Source of the DNA: Bacteroidetes bacterium QS_8_64_10
GTDB taxonomy: Bacteria > Bacteroidota > Rhodothermia > Rhodothermales > Salinibacteraceae
Length of the DNA: 12,841 bases
Direction of reading: 5' to 3'
Assembly: GCA_003022505.1 (NCBI GenBank)
Contig: PXTQ01000112.1
Location: 1-12,841 of the forward strand
Part shown: piece after piece, positions 1-6,765 of the stretch
Position numbering within the stretch: the stretch's first letter is position 1
Layout: every line of letters begins with the position of its first letter
The notes under the pieces: generated by a model
Told to the model about the DNA's origin: nothing
The model's input: the letters and a program-made list of their open reading frames with translations, nothing else
Databases searched by the model: none
Translations under genes and position numbers: made by a program

Positions 1-178
1 GCGCGCGCGAAGCGCCCGGCTGGCGGCCCGACGGTCCAGCCGTGCCGCCACCGCTCCGCTGAGCAGTCCCATCAGCAGGGGAGCGCCCGTGACGGGCTGG
101 AGGTTGATCCAGAGCGGAAACAGCCCGCGCGCCTCGTCTTCAGGCGGAAGCGCCGCCAGCCGGGCGCTTCGCGCGCGC
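1..178. repeat. 27-bp perfect inverted repeat around an inverted 124-bp segment
   Basis: Positions 1-27 and 152-178 are perfect reverse complements. The core is CCGCCAGCCGGGCGCTTCGC in the right copy. The right copy belongs to the amine oxidase coding sequence, and the left copy is the same coding sequence read backwards at the window edge. The 124 bases between them also code for amine oxidase on the opposite strand. This is the pattern of a fold-back (strand-switch) join at a contig end. A biological inversion between the repeats is the alternative. Confidence 0.85.
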
Positions 179-496
179 GGCCTCCAGCGCCTGCGCCGCA
201 TGTTCGGAATCAGCGCCGTGCCCGACCCCGACGACTTTTTCGTCACGCGCTGGCACTCCGACGTGTGGACGCGCGGCAGCCGCTCCTACGATACGCCGGC
301 GACGCGCAAGGGCGACCGCAAGCGTCTGGCCGCGCCCGTCGTGGATCGGTTGTTTTTTGCGGGCGAGGCTACTCATGCTGAGGCGCCGGGCACGGTGGAG
401 GGCGCGCTGCTGTCCGGTGAGCGCGCTGCCCGCCAGGTGCACGCGCGCTACTGCGCCGCGCCGGCGCGCACCGATCATCTGCCGTGGCGCGAATGA
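2..496 (+). CDS. Flavin-containing amine oxidase, C-terminal part (5' end missing and locally inverted)
   Basis: This is the end of an FAD-dependent amine oxidase (MAO/phytoene-desaturase-like fold), which would oxidise an amine and reduce FAD. From about position 152 the frame reads a typical C-terminus: LRRMFG, then a W-HSD-WTRGSRSYDTP block, then RLFFAGEATH followed by PGTVEGALLSGERAA, the segment that closes over the FAD in this family. The stop is at 494-496. The frame is open back to the window edge, but codons before about 152 do not resemble the family. The reverse complement of 28-151 instead reads LFPLWINLQPVTGAP and LLMGLLSG, the expected preceding family sequence, which joins in frame to AASRALRARGLQRLRRMFG. 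So the gene is real but its visible 5' part is inverted by assembly or by a true rearrangement. An ATG-like GTG start at 89 is inside the inverted piece and is not meaningful. The substrate cannot be told. Confidence 0.8.
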   Translation, partial: RARSARLAARRSSRAATAPLSSPISRGAPVTGWRLIQSGNSPRASSSGGSAASRALRARGLQRLRRMFGISAVPDPDDFFVTRWHSDVWTRGSRSYDTPATRKGDRKRLAAPVVDRLFFAGEATHAEAPGTVEGALLSGERAARQVHARYCAAPARTDHLPWRE

Positions 497-648
497 GCGA
501 GTGCACGTCGATCACGTCAGGCACGTCCGTCAAGTCGACGTTTCGACACGCGACTTACCAGACTGAACCTGCCTGCATAGATCCGAAAGACGTACCGACT
601 TGCTGACGTGATAGACGTGACGAACGTACGACCCTCCGGTTTGCGACC

Positions 649-678
649 AACCAGCAACCAGCCAACCAGGTCAACCAG
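649..678. repeat. Spaced AACCAG repeat tract
   Basis: Four copies of AACCAG lie at 649-654, 656-661, 664-669 and 673-678, with starts 7, 8 and 9 bases apart. The stop codon of the tsaC gene (671-673, read on minus) is embedded in the tract. An almost identical stretch, with one extra A, occurs on the minus strand immediately upstream of the FmdB-like start codon (about 6565-6586). No function is known to me. Confidence 0.7.
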
Positions 679-1621
679 CTGCCGCCCGCCGGATACGGTC
701 CATCAGTGCGCGGCCCAAACCCGCCGGCGGCACGCGCTGGCAGAAGACGACGCGCAGGCCCTCGGCGTCGCAGGCTCGGAAGAAGCGGAACAGCCGTTGC
801 GCGTAGCCCCCAACGTCGTCGCACACCGCCACACGCCCGAAGGCCGCCTTGTTCGCGGGAGCGTCGAGGCCGATAAAGGCCGCACCCGGTCCGGTTGCCG
901 CGTCGCCGGGATGATCGACGAGCCGCACCTCGGCGCGCGGGGCGTAATGCCGGTGCTTCGTTCCGGGACTGCGCGGAGCTTCATTGTCATCAGCATCATC
1001 GGCGAGCTGCACGTCGGGAGCCACCTCACGGAGCGCTTCGAGCGACACGGCTCCGGCGCGGAGCACGACAGACCGCTCGCCGGTCGCGTCCACCACCGTC
1101 GATTCAAGGCCGACCTCCACCGGCTCGCCGTGCAGGATGGCGGCGATCCGCCCGTCGAGGTCGCGCTGCACGGCCTGCCAGGTCGTAGGGCTGGGCCGCC
1201 CCGACACGTTGGCCGAAGGCGCGGCCACCGGCACGTTGCAGGCGTCGAGGAAGGTGCTCGCGGTCGGGTGGCGCGGCACGCGCACGCCGACGGTCGAAAG
1301 TCCGGCGGTCGTTGCGTCCGGCACCTCCGCCCGGCGCGGCAGGATGAGCGTCAGCGGTCCCGGCATGAAGCGCTTGGCGAGGCGACGCGCCGCCGGCGGC
1401 AAGCGCGCGGCTACGCTCTCGATCTGGTTCACGCGGGCGAGATGCACGATCAGCGGGTTGTCCGCCGGGCGCTCTTTGGTCGCGAAGATGCCGCGCACCG
1501 CCTCCGCGTTCAGCGCGTCCGCGCCGAGGCCGAACACCGTCTCCGTCGGGAATGCTACCAGCTTGCCTCGCCGGACGAGGGCGGCAGCCTCGTTGGGGTC
1601 GTCAGTGAGGGCCGTTTTCAT
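671..1621 (-). CDS. tsaC: L-threonylcarbamoyladenylate synthase (Sua5/YrdC/TsaC family)
   Basis: This cytoplasmic enzyme makes threonylcarbamoyl-AMP from L-threonine, bicarbonate and ATP, the first step of t6A37 modification of ANN-decoding tRNAs. It then hands the group to the TsaD complex. The 316-aa product has the whole YrdC domain in about residues 10-200: FPTETVFGLGADA near the start, KERPADNPLIVH, PGPLTLILPR, VGVRVPRHP and VAAPSANVSGRPSPT. After this comes the Sua5-type linker SPGTKHRHYAP (about 220-230) and a C-terminal Sua5 domain to the end, so it is the long Sua5 form rather than the short E. coli TsaC form. The length is normal and the ATG at 1621 gives the expected MKT..AA.LVRRGKLVAFPTET start. 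It is divergent from the acidic protein at 1694 with a 72-bp gap and convergent with the amine oxidase. No frameshift is seen. Confidence 0.95.
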   Translation of the reverse strand: MKTALTDDPNEAAALVRRGKLVAFPTETVFGLGADALNAEAVRGIFATKERPADNPLIVHLARVNQIESVAARLPPAARRLAKRFMPGPLTLILPRRAEVPDATTAGLSTVGVRVPRHPTASTFLDACNVPVAAPSANVSGRPSPTTWQAVQRDLDGRIAAILHGEPVEVGLESTVVDATGERSVVLRAGAVSLEALREVAPDVQLADDADDNEAPRSPGTKHRHYAPRAEVRLVDHPGDAATGPGAAFIGLDAPANKAAFGRVAVCDDVGGYAQRLFRFFRACDAEGLRVVFCQRVPPAGLGRALMDRIRRAAAG

Positions 1622-1693
1622 GTCTTGCGAATACGCGGACGATGCTTTACCTTTCGGATTGCGTTAACGTGATTCCAGCTTATCCGTTTGACG

Positions 1694-2224
1694 ATGCCTG
1701 ACACCAATTCCAACGTCGAGTCGCTGCTCGTTCAGGCGATGAACGATCACAGCACCGAAGAGCCGGACGACGGAAAGAAGGGGACCGTCGCCTGGTTGCG
1801 AGAAAAGCTGGGCCTTTCTTCAGAAGAAGAAGAAGCGCCGGAGCACGTGCGCGAGACGTTTCAGCACATCTTTGACATGGTGCGCCGTGCGCTCGGCGCG
1901 CGCGACGAAGACTTCGCGCTGGGCAACGTCAGTCTCCGGCGCAGGCACCGGGGCGTTCACTTGGATTACAGCTGGCGGGAAAACCGGGAAGAGTCCGTCA
2001 CCTGCTCGTGCGGGGGCAAGCGGCTCAGTCTGACGCGCGACGAGTTTATGAGCACGACGCACACGCTCCGCAAGAGCATGAGCATGGAACGCGAGGGCAC
2101 GAACATCAGCGCCTCCGTGGATGGCACGAACCAGGAAATCTCCGAGGCGGACTGCCGGGCGGCCCTCGCTCTCTTCGAGGAAGCCTGCCGCGTCGTGGGA
2201 ACGGACGAGGACGACGCGAAATGA
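1694..2224 (+). CDS. Acidic hypothetical protein with a CxC motif
   Basis: I do not recognise this 176-aa protein. It starts MPDTNSNVESLLVQAMNDHS, has a strongly acidic linker (EEEEAPEH, about residues 50-57), then a helical stretch (VRETFQHIFDMVRRALGA). A probable small beta-rich domain follows, containing VTCSCGGKRLSL with a Cys-x-Cys pair near residue 107, and then a conserved-looking helical end (ISEADCRAALALFEEACRVVG). No signal peptide or membrane segment is visible, so it is probably cytoplasmic. Codon use is GC-rich and like its neighbours, and the frame is intact, which supports a real gene. ATG at 1694 is preferred over an upstream in-frame TTG at 1688. It is divergent from tsaC and may share a promoter region in the 72-bp gap. 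No function is proposed. Confidence 0.8.
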   Translation: MPDTNSNVESLLVQAMNDHSTEEPDDGKKGTVAWLREKLGLSSEEEEAPEHVRETFQHIFDMVRRALGARDEDFALGNVSLRRRHRGVHLDYSWRENREESVTCSCGGKRLSLTRDEFMSTTHTLRKSMSMEREGTNISASVDGTNQEISEADCRAALALFEEACRVVGTDEDDAK

Positions 2225-2350
2225 CACGCAAGATAGAGCCGCTGCGGTCGCATGAGGCGATTCAGCCGCTTTTTACTGATCCGCGGGGCGGGTTGCTAAA
2301 ATCGATGAAGCGAAGCTCCCAAGATGTACCCGGCCAGCAAAGCACCTCCT

Positions 2351-2403
2351 GGAGAAAAGCGAAAGGGGCGACGAGCGCTCACATTTCCCTTTCCCTTTTC
2401 GCC
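2351..2403. terminator. Possible hairpin terminator in the convergent spacer
   Basis: GCGAAAGGGG at 2359-2368 can pair imperfectly with CCCTTTTCGC near 2393-2402. Read on minus, the stem is followed by TTTTCTCC; read on plus, by CCTTTGACG. It could serve either convergent gene. The loop is long (about 24 nt) and the pairing is imperfect, so this is weak. Confidence 0.3.
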
Positions 2404-2531
2404 TTTGACGCTCTACGTTCCATTACGGCTACTCTCCTTTTGGCGGGCCAATGTTTAGAAACTCATGCTCGCCTCAGTAGATGAGAGGTGTGCCTCACTT
2501 CCCGTCTTCGCTTCCCCTTTCTTTGCCGGAT

Positions 2532-2591
2532 AAAAATGGAGCGGACCGCAATCCGATCAATCCGTGCCCCGCGTCCGCCGTCTGCGGTCCG
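2532..2591 (-). terminator. Candidate Rho-independent terminator of the TonB receptor gene
   Basis: CGGACCGCA at 2542-2550 is the exact reverse complement of TGCGGTCCG at 2583-2591, a 9-bp GC-rich stem starting 7 bases beyond the receptor stop codon at 2598-2600. On the minus strand it is followed after five bases by TTTTT (2536-2532). The 32-nt loop is larger than usual, but its position and orientation fit. Confidence 0.5.
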
Positions 2592-2597
2592 TCGACC

Positions 2598-4531
2598 TCA
2601 AAACGTCACGCTCAGCCCCGCTCGCCAGGTGCGTCCCGGCGCCGGCTCGTAGTAGCGCCCGCCGAAAGCGTTCGGGATGATCGACCCTACGTAGCGCGCG
2701 CCCAGCACGTTGCCGATCTCCGCGAACGGCTGCAGGCGCGCCGGGCCGAGCGCCAGCCCCTCGTGGTCCAGATGCACGTCCACGCTGGCGTAGCCATCGG
2801 TGCGCGCCGTCTCGGTGTTCGCGTCATCGACGAAATAGCCACTCCCTTCAGGCGGTGCGGCGGGAGGCCGGGCAACCGGTTGCCGTCCACGGCGAGCACG
2901 GTGTCGGACTTCGCCACGTCGCCGTCGTAAGCGTAACGCCCACCGGTGTAGCTGAAGCGCAGCTCCGTGCCGGGGCGCGGCGTCCAGGCGGCGGCGACCT
3001 CCGCGCCGGTGTGCACGCTGCCCGAAGCATTGCCGAAGACCTCCAGGCCCGCTGGCGTCGTGCCGGTCTGCACCAGCGCGTCCTCGACGTTCAGGTAGAA
3101 CACCGCCGCGTCAAAGCGAAGATCGGCGTCCGGCAGCCCGCCGCGCGCTCCGATTTCCACCCCGCGCGTCTTTTGCGGGTCGAGGTTCGGGTTGAAGCCT
3201 CCGGAGGCGTCGGGCCGGTTGACGAGTTCGGTGGTCGTGGGCGTCTCGAAGGCGGTGCTGTAATTCGCAAACAGGAGCGCGGTTGGGCTGAGGCGATACG
3301 AGAGGCCCGCCGACGGACTCCAGGCCGTAAACGAGCGCGTCCCGGACTGGTCGCCGCGCGTCGCGGGATCGGCGGTGTCAATCAGGTCGTCGTCGCTCTC
3401 AAAACGGATGCGGCTCGCGCGCAGGACAAGCGAGAGGCGGAGGCGGTCCGTGAGGCCGGCGCGCAGGAAACCGGAGGCAGCACCGTTCAGCACCGTCTCG
3501 ACCTGATCGACCTGCACGGAGTCGCGGACCGGGTTGCCTTCGTCGTCGTCCTGCCACTCGGTGCGGTCGTCGCGTTGAAAGGCGGCGTCGAGCGCGAGAC
3601 CGCCTTCGAGGCGGCCCTGCTGGCGCTGCACGCTGAGGCGCGCGCCGCCGCTCCGCCGCGCGTAGCTGATGTAGCCGAACGGCAGCGGGTTGTCCAAGTC
3701 GCGTGCCAGCCCGTACGCCGTCGCGTCCAGCCGCCCCCACGGCGTTTCGCTGCGGAGATTGACTCCGAGCTGACCCTGCGTGCTTGTCTTTCCGGCTCGT
3801 TCGTTTTTGAACGCCGATCGCGCCAGGCGTGGGTTGCGCTCGTACTGATCCTGCGTGAGCGAGCCGGGGTGTTCGGTGTCCTGATCGGCGAGCGCGCCCA
3901 CGACGCGAAGCCGCGTCCGATCCGACAGCCGGAACCGCCCGTGCAGCCCAGCGCGCGTGCGCCGCCCCTCGCTGTAATTGCGGAAGCCGTCCTGCCTCGT
4001 GTCCGAGACGTAGCCTTGCACGTAGTGCCGTCCGAGGGGCACGCCACCGAGCGCCATCCCCTGCCGCGCGCCGTATCTGCCGCCCATCGCCCGGAGGCGC
4101 GCAAACGGCTCGCCGGTGGCGCGGTCGGTCGATAAAAAGAGCGCGCCGCCGGAGCCGTTGCCCCAGAAACGCGAGGCCGGGCCGCGCACCAGCTCCGCCC
4201 GCCGGATGAGCGTCGGCCCCACGATCTCGGCGTAGGTCTGGCCGTCCGGCAGCGTCAGCGGGATGCCGTCCAGCACCACCTGCACGCCGCGCACGCCGAA
4301 AGGAGCGCGCCAGCCCATCCCGCGCACCGACAGGCGCTCGCCCAACGCAAAATGGCTGCGGTTTTGCACCCAGAGGCCCGGCAGATCGCCGATCACGTCG
4401 TCGAGCGAGAGCACGGGCGACAGCGCCACCGTTTCGGGCGAGCGGCGGCGAAGCGAGACGGAGAAGGGCGCGTCGGCGGGGGACGAGCGAGACGGACTTC
4501 TTGATCGTGAACAACAACCCAGAAACCACAA
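2598..4531 (-). CDS. TonB-dependent outer-membrane receptor, frameshifted near its C-terminus
   Basis: This is a TonB-dependent transporter of the iron-complex/vitamin receptor type, a 22-stranded outer-membrane barrel with an N-terminal plug. The plug is clear: LSLDDVIGDLPGLWVQNR, LSVRGMG, then VVLDGIPLTLPDGQT and RAELVRGPASRFWGNGSGGA. The barrel contains LFANYSTAFETPTTTELVN and LDPQKTRGVEIGARG. The frame breaks near 2846-2855, where PPHRLKG should continue SGYFVDDAN; from there the proper sequence runs in another minus frame to ARYVGSIIPNAFGGRYYEPA and ends WRAGLSVTF at the stop 2598-2600, a typical aromatic barrel end. One missing G in the GGG run would explain it. The N-terminus is uncertain: 4531 is a TTG, no normal signal peptide is in frame, and an ATG at 4544 lies in another frame, so the signal may also be damaged. 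The SpoIID gene ends 63 bp upstream. The substrate is unknown. Confidence 0.88.
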
Positions 4532-4594
4532 ACTGAAAATCCATAACTAAGAACCAATCAGGAAATTAAAACCACGAAACTTCTGAATCAAGCA

Positions 4595-6048
4595 TCACCA
4601 TCCGATGCGCTTCGACGTTTCCGGGTCGTCTTTTTGAAGCGACGCGGCGGTCGTGTCGGCGGCGGAAGCGCGAGCGGTGGAGTCGGGCGGGGGCGTCGTC
4701 GTGAGCGTGTCGGCAGCGATCTGCGCGGACGCCAGCGGCGACGGTGAGGGCAGCGGCGGCGCGGCGGCTGCTTTGTCGCTCTCGTTCTCCGGTGTCGTCT
4801 CGGCGGGGGCTTCGCCTTGCCGTTTGTCCTTCGCAGCGTCGTCTTGATCGTTCAGCTCGGTCTGTGCAACGGGTTTCCGTTCAGCCTCCTTCACCGAGCT
4901 GAGCGCCACGTCGGTGTAGTAGAAGTGCAGGATGTCTTCGTAGGAATGATCTTGCCGGGCCATCTCGTGCGCGCCCCACTGGCTGAGGCCTACGCCGTGC
5001 CCGAAGCCTTTGCCCTCGAAGACGTAGCGCGATCCCGCTCGCCGGGCGTCGAAAAATGTGCTCAGGAGCGTCTCGTAGCCGAAGTTCTGGTTCACGACGC
5101 GCCGAAAACGCGGACCGCTGACGGGCAGATTTTCATCGCCGCGGCGCAGCAGTTCGAGCATCTCGACACGCCCGTCCGGGCTGCGGCTGTCGATCACAAA
5201 ACCCGTGACGCGCCCCTCGAACGCGCGGGTCAGCGCGTCAAGCAGCTTTCGGCGCGAGAGGCGCTGGGTCCACGGAATGTGCGGGGAAGCCGCCTCGTCG
5301 TAGGGATCTGGCTTGCCGCGCAGGTAGGGACGCGCCTCGCCCTCCCACACGTTCTCATTGCTCGCCGTGTGCCCGCCGCTCGACGAGAAGTACGCCGCCT
5401 CGATGAGCGCGCCGTCGTGCGTCAGCACCTGGCCGCGTGTGGCGCGGGCGGCTCGCAGCGTCGCCTTCGAGAGGCCGCGCGTCCCTTCGTAGCGCTGCGA
5501 CCACACCTGATCGCCGAGGTCGTAGCTGCCCGCCTCCTCCTCGGCGGCGCGGAGCGCGTAGGTGCGCACAGCCACGGCCATCGCCTTCGCGCCCTCCTCG
5601 TCCTTCAGGCCGTACTCGCTACCCACTACGCTCGCCACATACGTCTGTAAGCTCACGCGGTTGATGAGGCGAAGCGCGCCCCTGTTGGCGTTGCTTGAAC
5701 GGGCGACAAGCGTGCCGGGATACGCCGTCGGCTCGCCGGAGAGCGCGTCGCCGCGCAGTTCGAACGCCGCCTTGCCCGCCGGCGCGAATTGCAGTTCGAG
5801 CGCAAAGAGATTGACCTCCTCGCCCGACAAACGAAGCTCGCCCGCGCGCCGCGAGAGCGTCACGGACTCGCCGCCCTGCAGCCGGACGAGCCGACCTCGC
5901 CCTGCGCCCGTACGGTGATTTGCTCCGACGACTGATCCGCAAGCAGGCGGACGCGCATCGTGCGCTCGGATTGCGCCTGGGCGGTCGAGCCGAGCGCGAG
6001 CGTCCCGAGAAGACCGAGCGCGAAGACGGCGCATCGAGCTATACGCAT
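4595..6048 (-). CDS. Secreted SpoIID/LytB-domain peptidoglycan protein, frameshifted after the signal peptide
   Basis: SpoIID/LytB proteins act on peptidoglycan; SpoIID itself is a lytic transglycosylase of denuded glycan. The ATG at 6048 gives MRIARCAVFALGLLGTLALG with a cleavage site near AQA|QSE (residue 25); an ATG at 6072 would add eight residues. The first ~50 residues lie in one frame (ending about ITVRAQGE) and the rest in another (GRLVRLQGGESVTLSRR onward), so an indel lies within about 5888-5908. The SpoIID core is complete: LQTYVASVVGSEYGLK with the likely catalytic Glu near residue 144, AMAVAVRTYAL, AYFSSSGGHTASNENVW, and GKGFGHGVGLSQWGAHEMA near 345-363. A Lys/Asp/Glu- then Pro/Ser/Thr/Ala-rich low-complexity tail of about 90 residues ends PETSKRIGW, unusual compared with core family members and perhaps a wall-spanning linker. 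A 53-bp inverted-repeat element starts 43 bp upstream of the ATG. Confidence 0.88.
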
Positions 6049-6090
6049 GGCAATCTGGTTTACGTCAACCATGATGGTCTCGAACCGGTT

Positions 6091-6143
6091 AGAAGCTGTT
6101 TGGTAAGCAGCGCAGTCCTTGAGTGATTTGCCAAACAGCTTCT
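6091..6143. mobile_element. 53-bp MITE-like element with 13-bp perfect terminal inverted repeats
   Basis: AGAAGCTGTTTGG (6091-6103) and CCAAACAGCTTCT (6131-6143) are perfect inverted repeats at the ends of a 53-bp unit. It is flanked by TTA on both sides if the terminal A/T is counted in the duplication (6089-6091 and 6143-6145). The same TIRs bound the 160-bp element at 7287-7446. Here the end carrying GGTAAGCAG is on the left and the end carrying GGCAAAT on the right, the opposite orientation to the larger copy. It encodes nothing and could fold into a long hairpin. It lies 43 bp upstream of the SpoIID start. A 3-bp TNA-type duplication would fit the IS5 superfamily, but that assignment is inference. 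Confidence 0.75.
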
Positions 6144-6157
6144 TAGCCTGTCAATCC

Positions 6158-6169
6158 TTCGTGCACGAA
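6158..6169. promoter_or_regulatory. 12-bp perfect palindrome TTCGTGCACGAA
   Basis: A perfect dyad lies in the spacer between the 53-bp element and the end of the FmdB-like gene, directly followed by a second dyad, CGCAAGTTGCG (6170-6180). It could be a protein-binding site or part of a small hairpin, but there is no T-run and no cognate regulator in view. Chance is possible. Confidence 0.25.
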
Positions 6170-6197
6170 CGCAAGTTGCGACCTACAAAAAACACGT

Positions 6198-6260
6198 CAT
6201 TGCGAGTCTATCTGCGCAGGTTCGTGTTCCATTCTACCGTCCGAGCTTTGTGTCGCGTAC
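6198..6260. repeat. Copy 1 of a ~60-bp diverged intergenic repeat
   Basis: From CATTGCGAGTCTATCTGCG to TCGCGTAC this segment aligns with 6669-6729. By eye, 29 of the best 36 positions match (TCTATCTGCG... against TCTATCCGCG..., through ATTCTAC-GTCC), with more scattered matches to a shared GCGTAC end. It is non-coding and adjoins the 3' end of the FmdB-like gene. Confidence 0.6.
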
Positions 6261-6270
6261 TGCGGCTGCA

Positions 6271-6564
6271 TCACGAGTCGGTGCCCGATGACGACGCCGC
6301 GGCCGATTCGGCAGATCCGTTGCTCTCGGAGGACGCCGCATCGTCGCTGGCTTCCGCGCTGCCGTTCTCGCCCCGCTCATCGTCGTTGTTGCGGACGTAA
6401 TCGGTTTCGTAGAAGCCGCTTCCTTTCAAATGAAAAGAGCCGCCCGAAATCAGGCGCGTGACCGGCTGTCCCGTCTCCGGACACGTCTCCAGCGGGTCGT
6501 CGGTGATCTTCTGCTCAATCTCGAAGGTGGAGCCGTCCTCGCGGCGATACTCGTAGATAGGCAT
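6271..6564 (-). CDS. FmdB-like regulatory/zinc-ribbon family protein lacking most zinc cysteines
   Basis: This 97-aa protein matches the FmdB (CxxC_CxxC_SSSS) family: MPIYEYRREDGSTFEIEQKI, then DDPLETCPETGQPVTRLISG, then FHLKGSGFYETDYVRN, followed by a Ser/Ala/Asp/Glu-rich tail (about residues 62-97). Typical members carry YxCxxCG at the first knuckle and CPxCG at the second. Here the first pair is replaced by Arg and Gly (YRREDGS) and the second keeps only one Cys (CPETGQ), so zinc binding by the classic site is unlikely. I recall similar cysteine-poor forms in Bacteroidota/Chlorobi relatives, but that is memory, not a search. The role of the family is poorly defined. The ATG at 6564 is preceded by an AACCAG-type tract, and the frame is intact. 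Confidence 0.85.
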   Translation of the reverse strand: MPIYEYRREDGSTFEIEQKITDDPLETCPETGQPVTRLISGGSFHLKGSGFYETDYVRNNDDERGENGSAEASDDAASSESNGSAESAAASSSGTDS

Positions 6565-6586
6565 GTTGGCTGGTTTGCTGGTTGGT
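6565..6586 (-). repeat. AACCAG tract abutting the FmdB-like start codon
   Basis: Read on minus, the bases before the ATG are CCAACCAGCAAACCAGCC plus AAC. This differs by one inserted A from the plus-strand sequence at about 648-667 near the tsaC stop. Its location makes it part of the 5' leader here. The orientation relative to the adjacent gene is opposite in the two places, which argues against a fixed leader function. Confidence 0.6.
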
Positions 6587-6668
6587 TTCGGGTTAAGTCT
6601 TCAGGTCGCAAGTCGCGGGTCAGCAGGTCTCTCTGTTTTTCGTAGCTTCGTCTTGTCGTCCCTTCCTT

Positions 6669-6729
6669 CATTCCGTTCTATCCGCGTAGATCCGTGTGCT
6701 ATTCTACGGTCCCGTCTGTTGTAGCGTAC
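6669..6729. repeat. Copy 2 of the ~60-bp diverged intergenic repeat
   Basis: From CATTCCGTTCTATCCGCG to GTAGCGTAC this segment aligns with 6198-6260 in the same orientation. The two copies flank the FmdB-like gene, one beyond its stop and one upstream of its start. The following bases (about 6733-6800) continue into a degenerate word repeat of the CACGAA / CGATTCT type. Confidence 0.6.
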
Positions 6730-6765
6730 CGGGCGCACGAACTACCAACTTACGAACGCACGAAT

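Larger units (their letters stand above)
2225..2597. other. Gene-free convergent spacer
   Basis: This stretch lies between the end of the acidic hypothetical gene (plus) and the end of the TonB receptor (minus). It is less GC-rich than the genes, with pyrimidine-rich runs such as CCCTTTCCCTTTTCGCC (about 2388-2404), and no supported ORF in any frame. It contains two candidate hairpin terminators, listed separately. I see no RNA gene here. Confidence 0.6.

Noticed and set aside
608..1672. Plus-strand open frame opposite tsaC
   Set aside because: Low-complexity Arg/His-rich translation; the minus-strand frame is an unmistakable Sua5 protein.
2855..4135. Long plus-strand open frame opposite the TonB receptor
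   Set aside because: Antisense shadow of a high-GC gene; the minus strand carries plug and barrel motifs.
6158..6180. Rho-independent terminator of an upstream gene at the TTCGTGCACGAA dyad
   Set aside because: No T-run follows on either strand, and no gene ends here on the plus strand.
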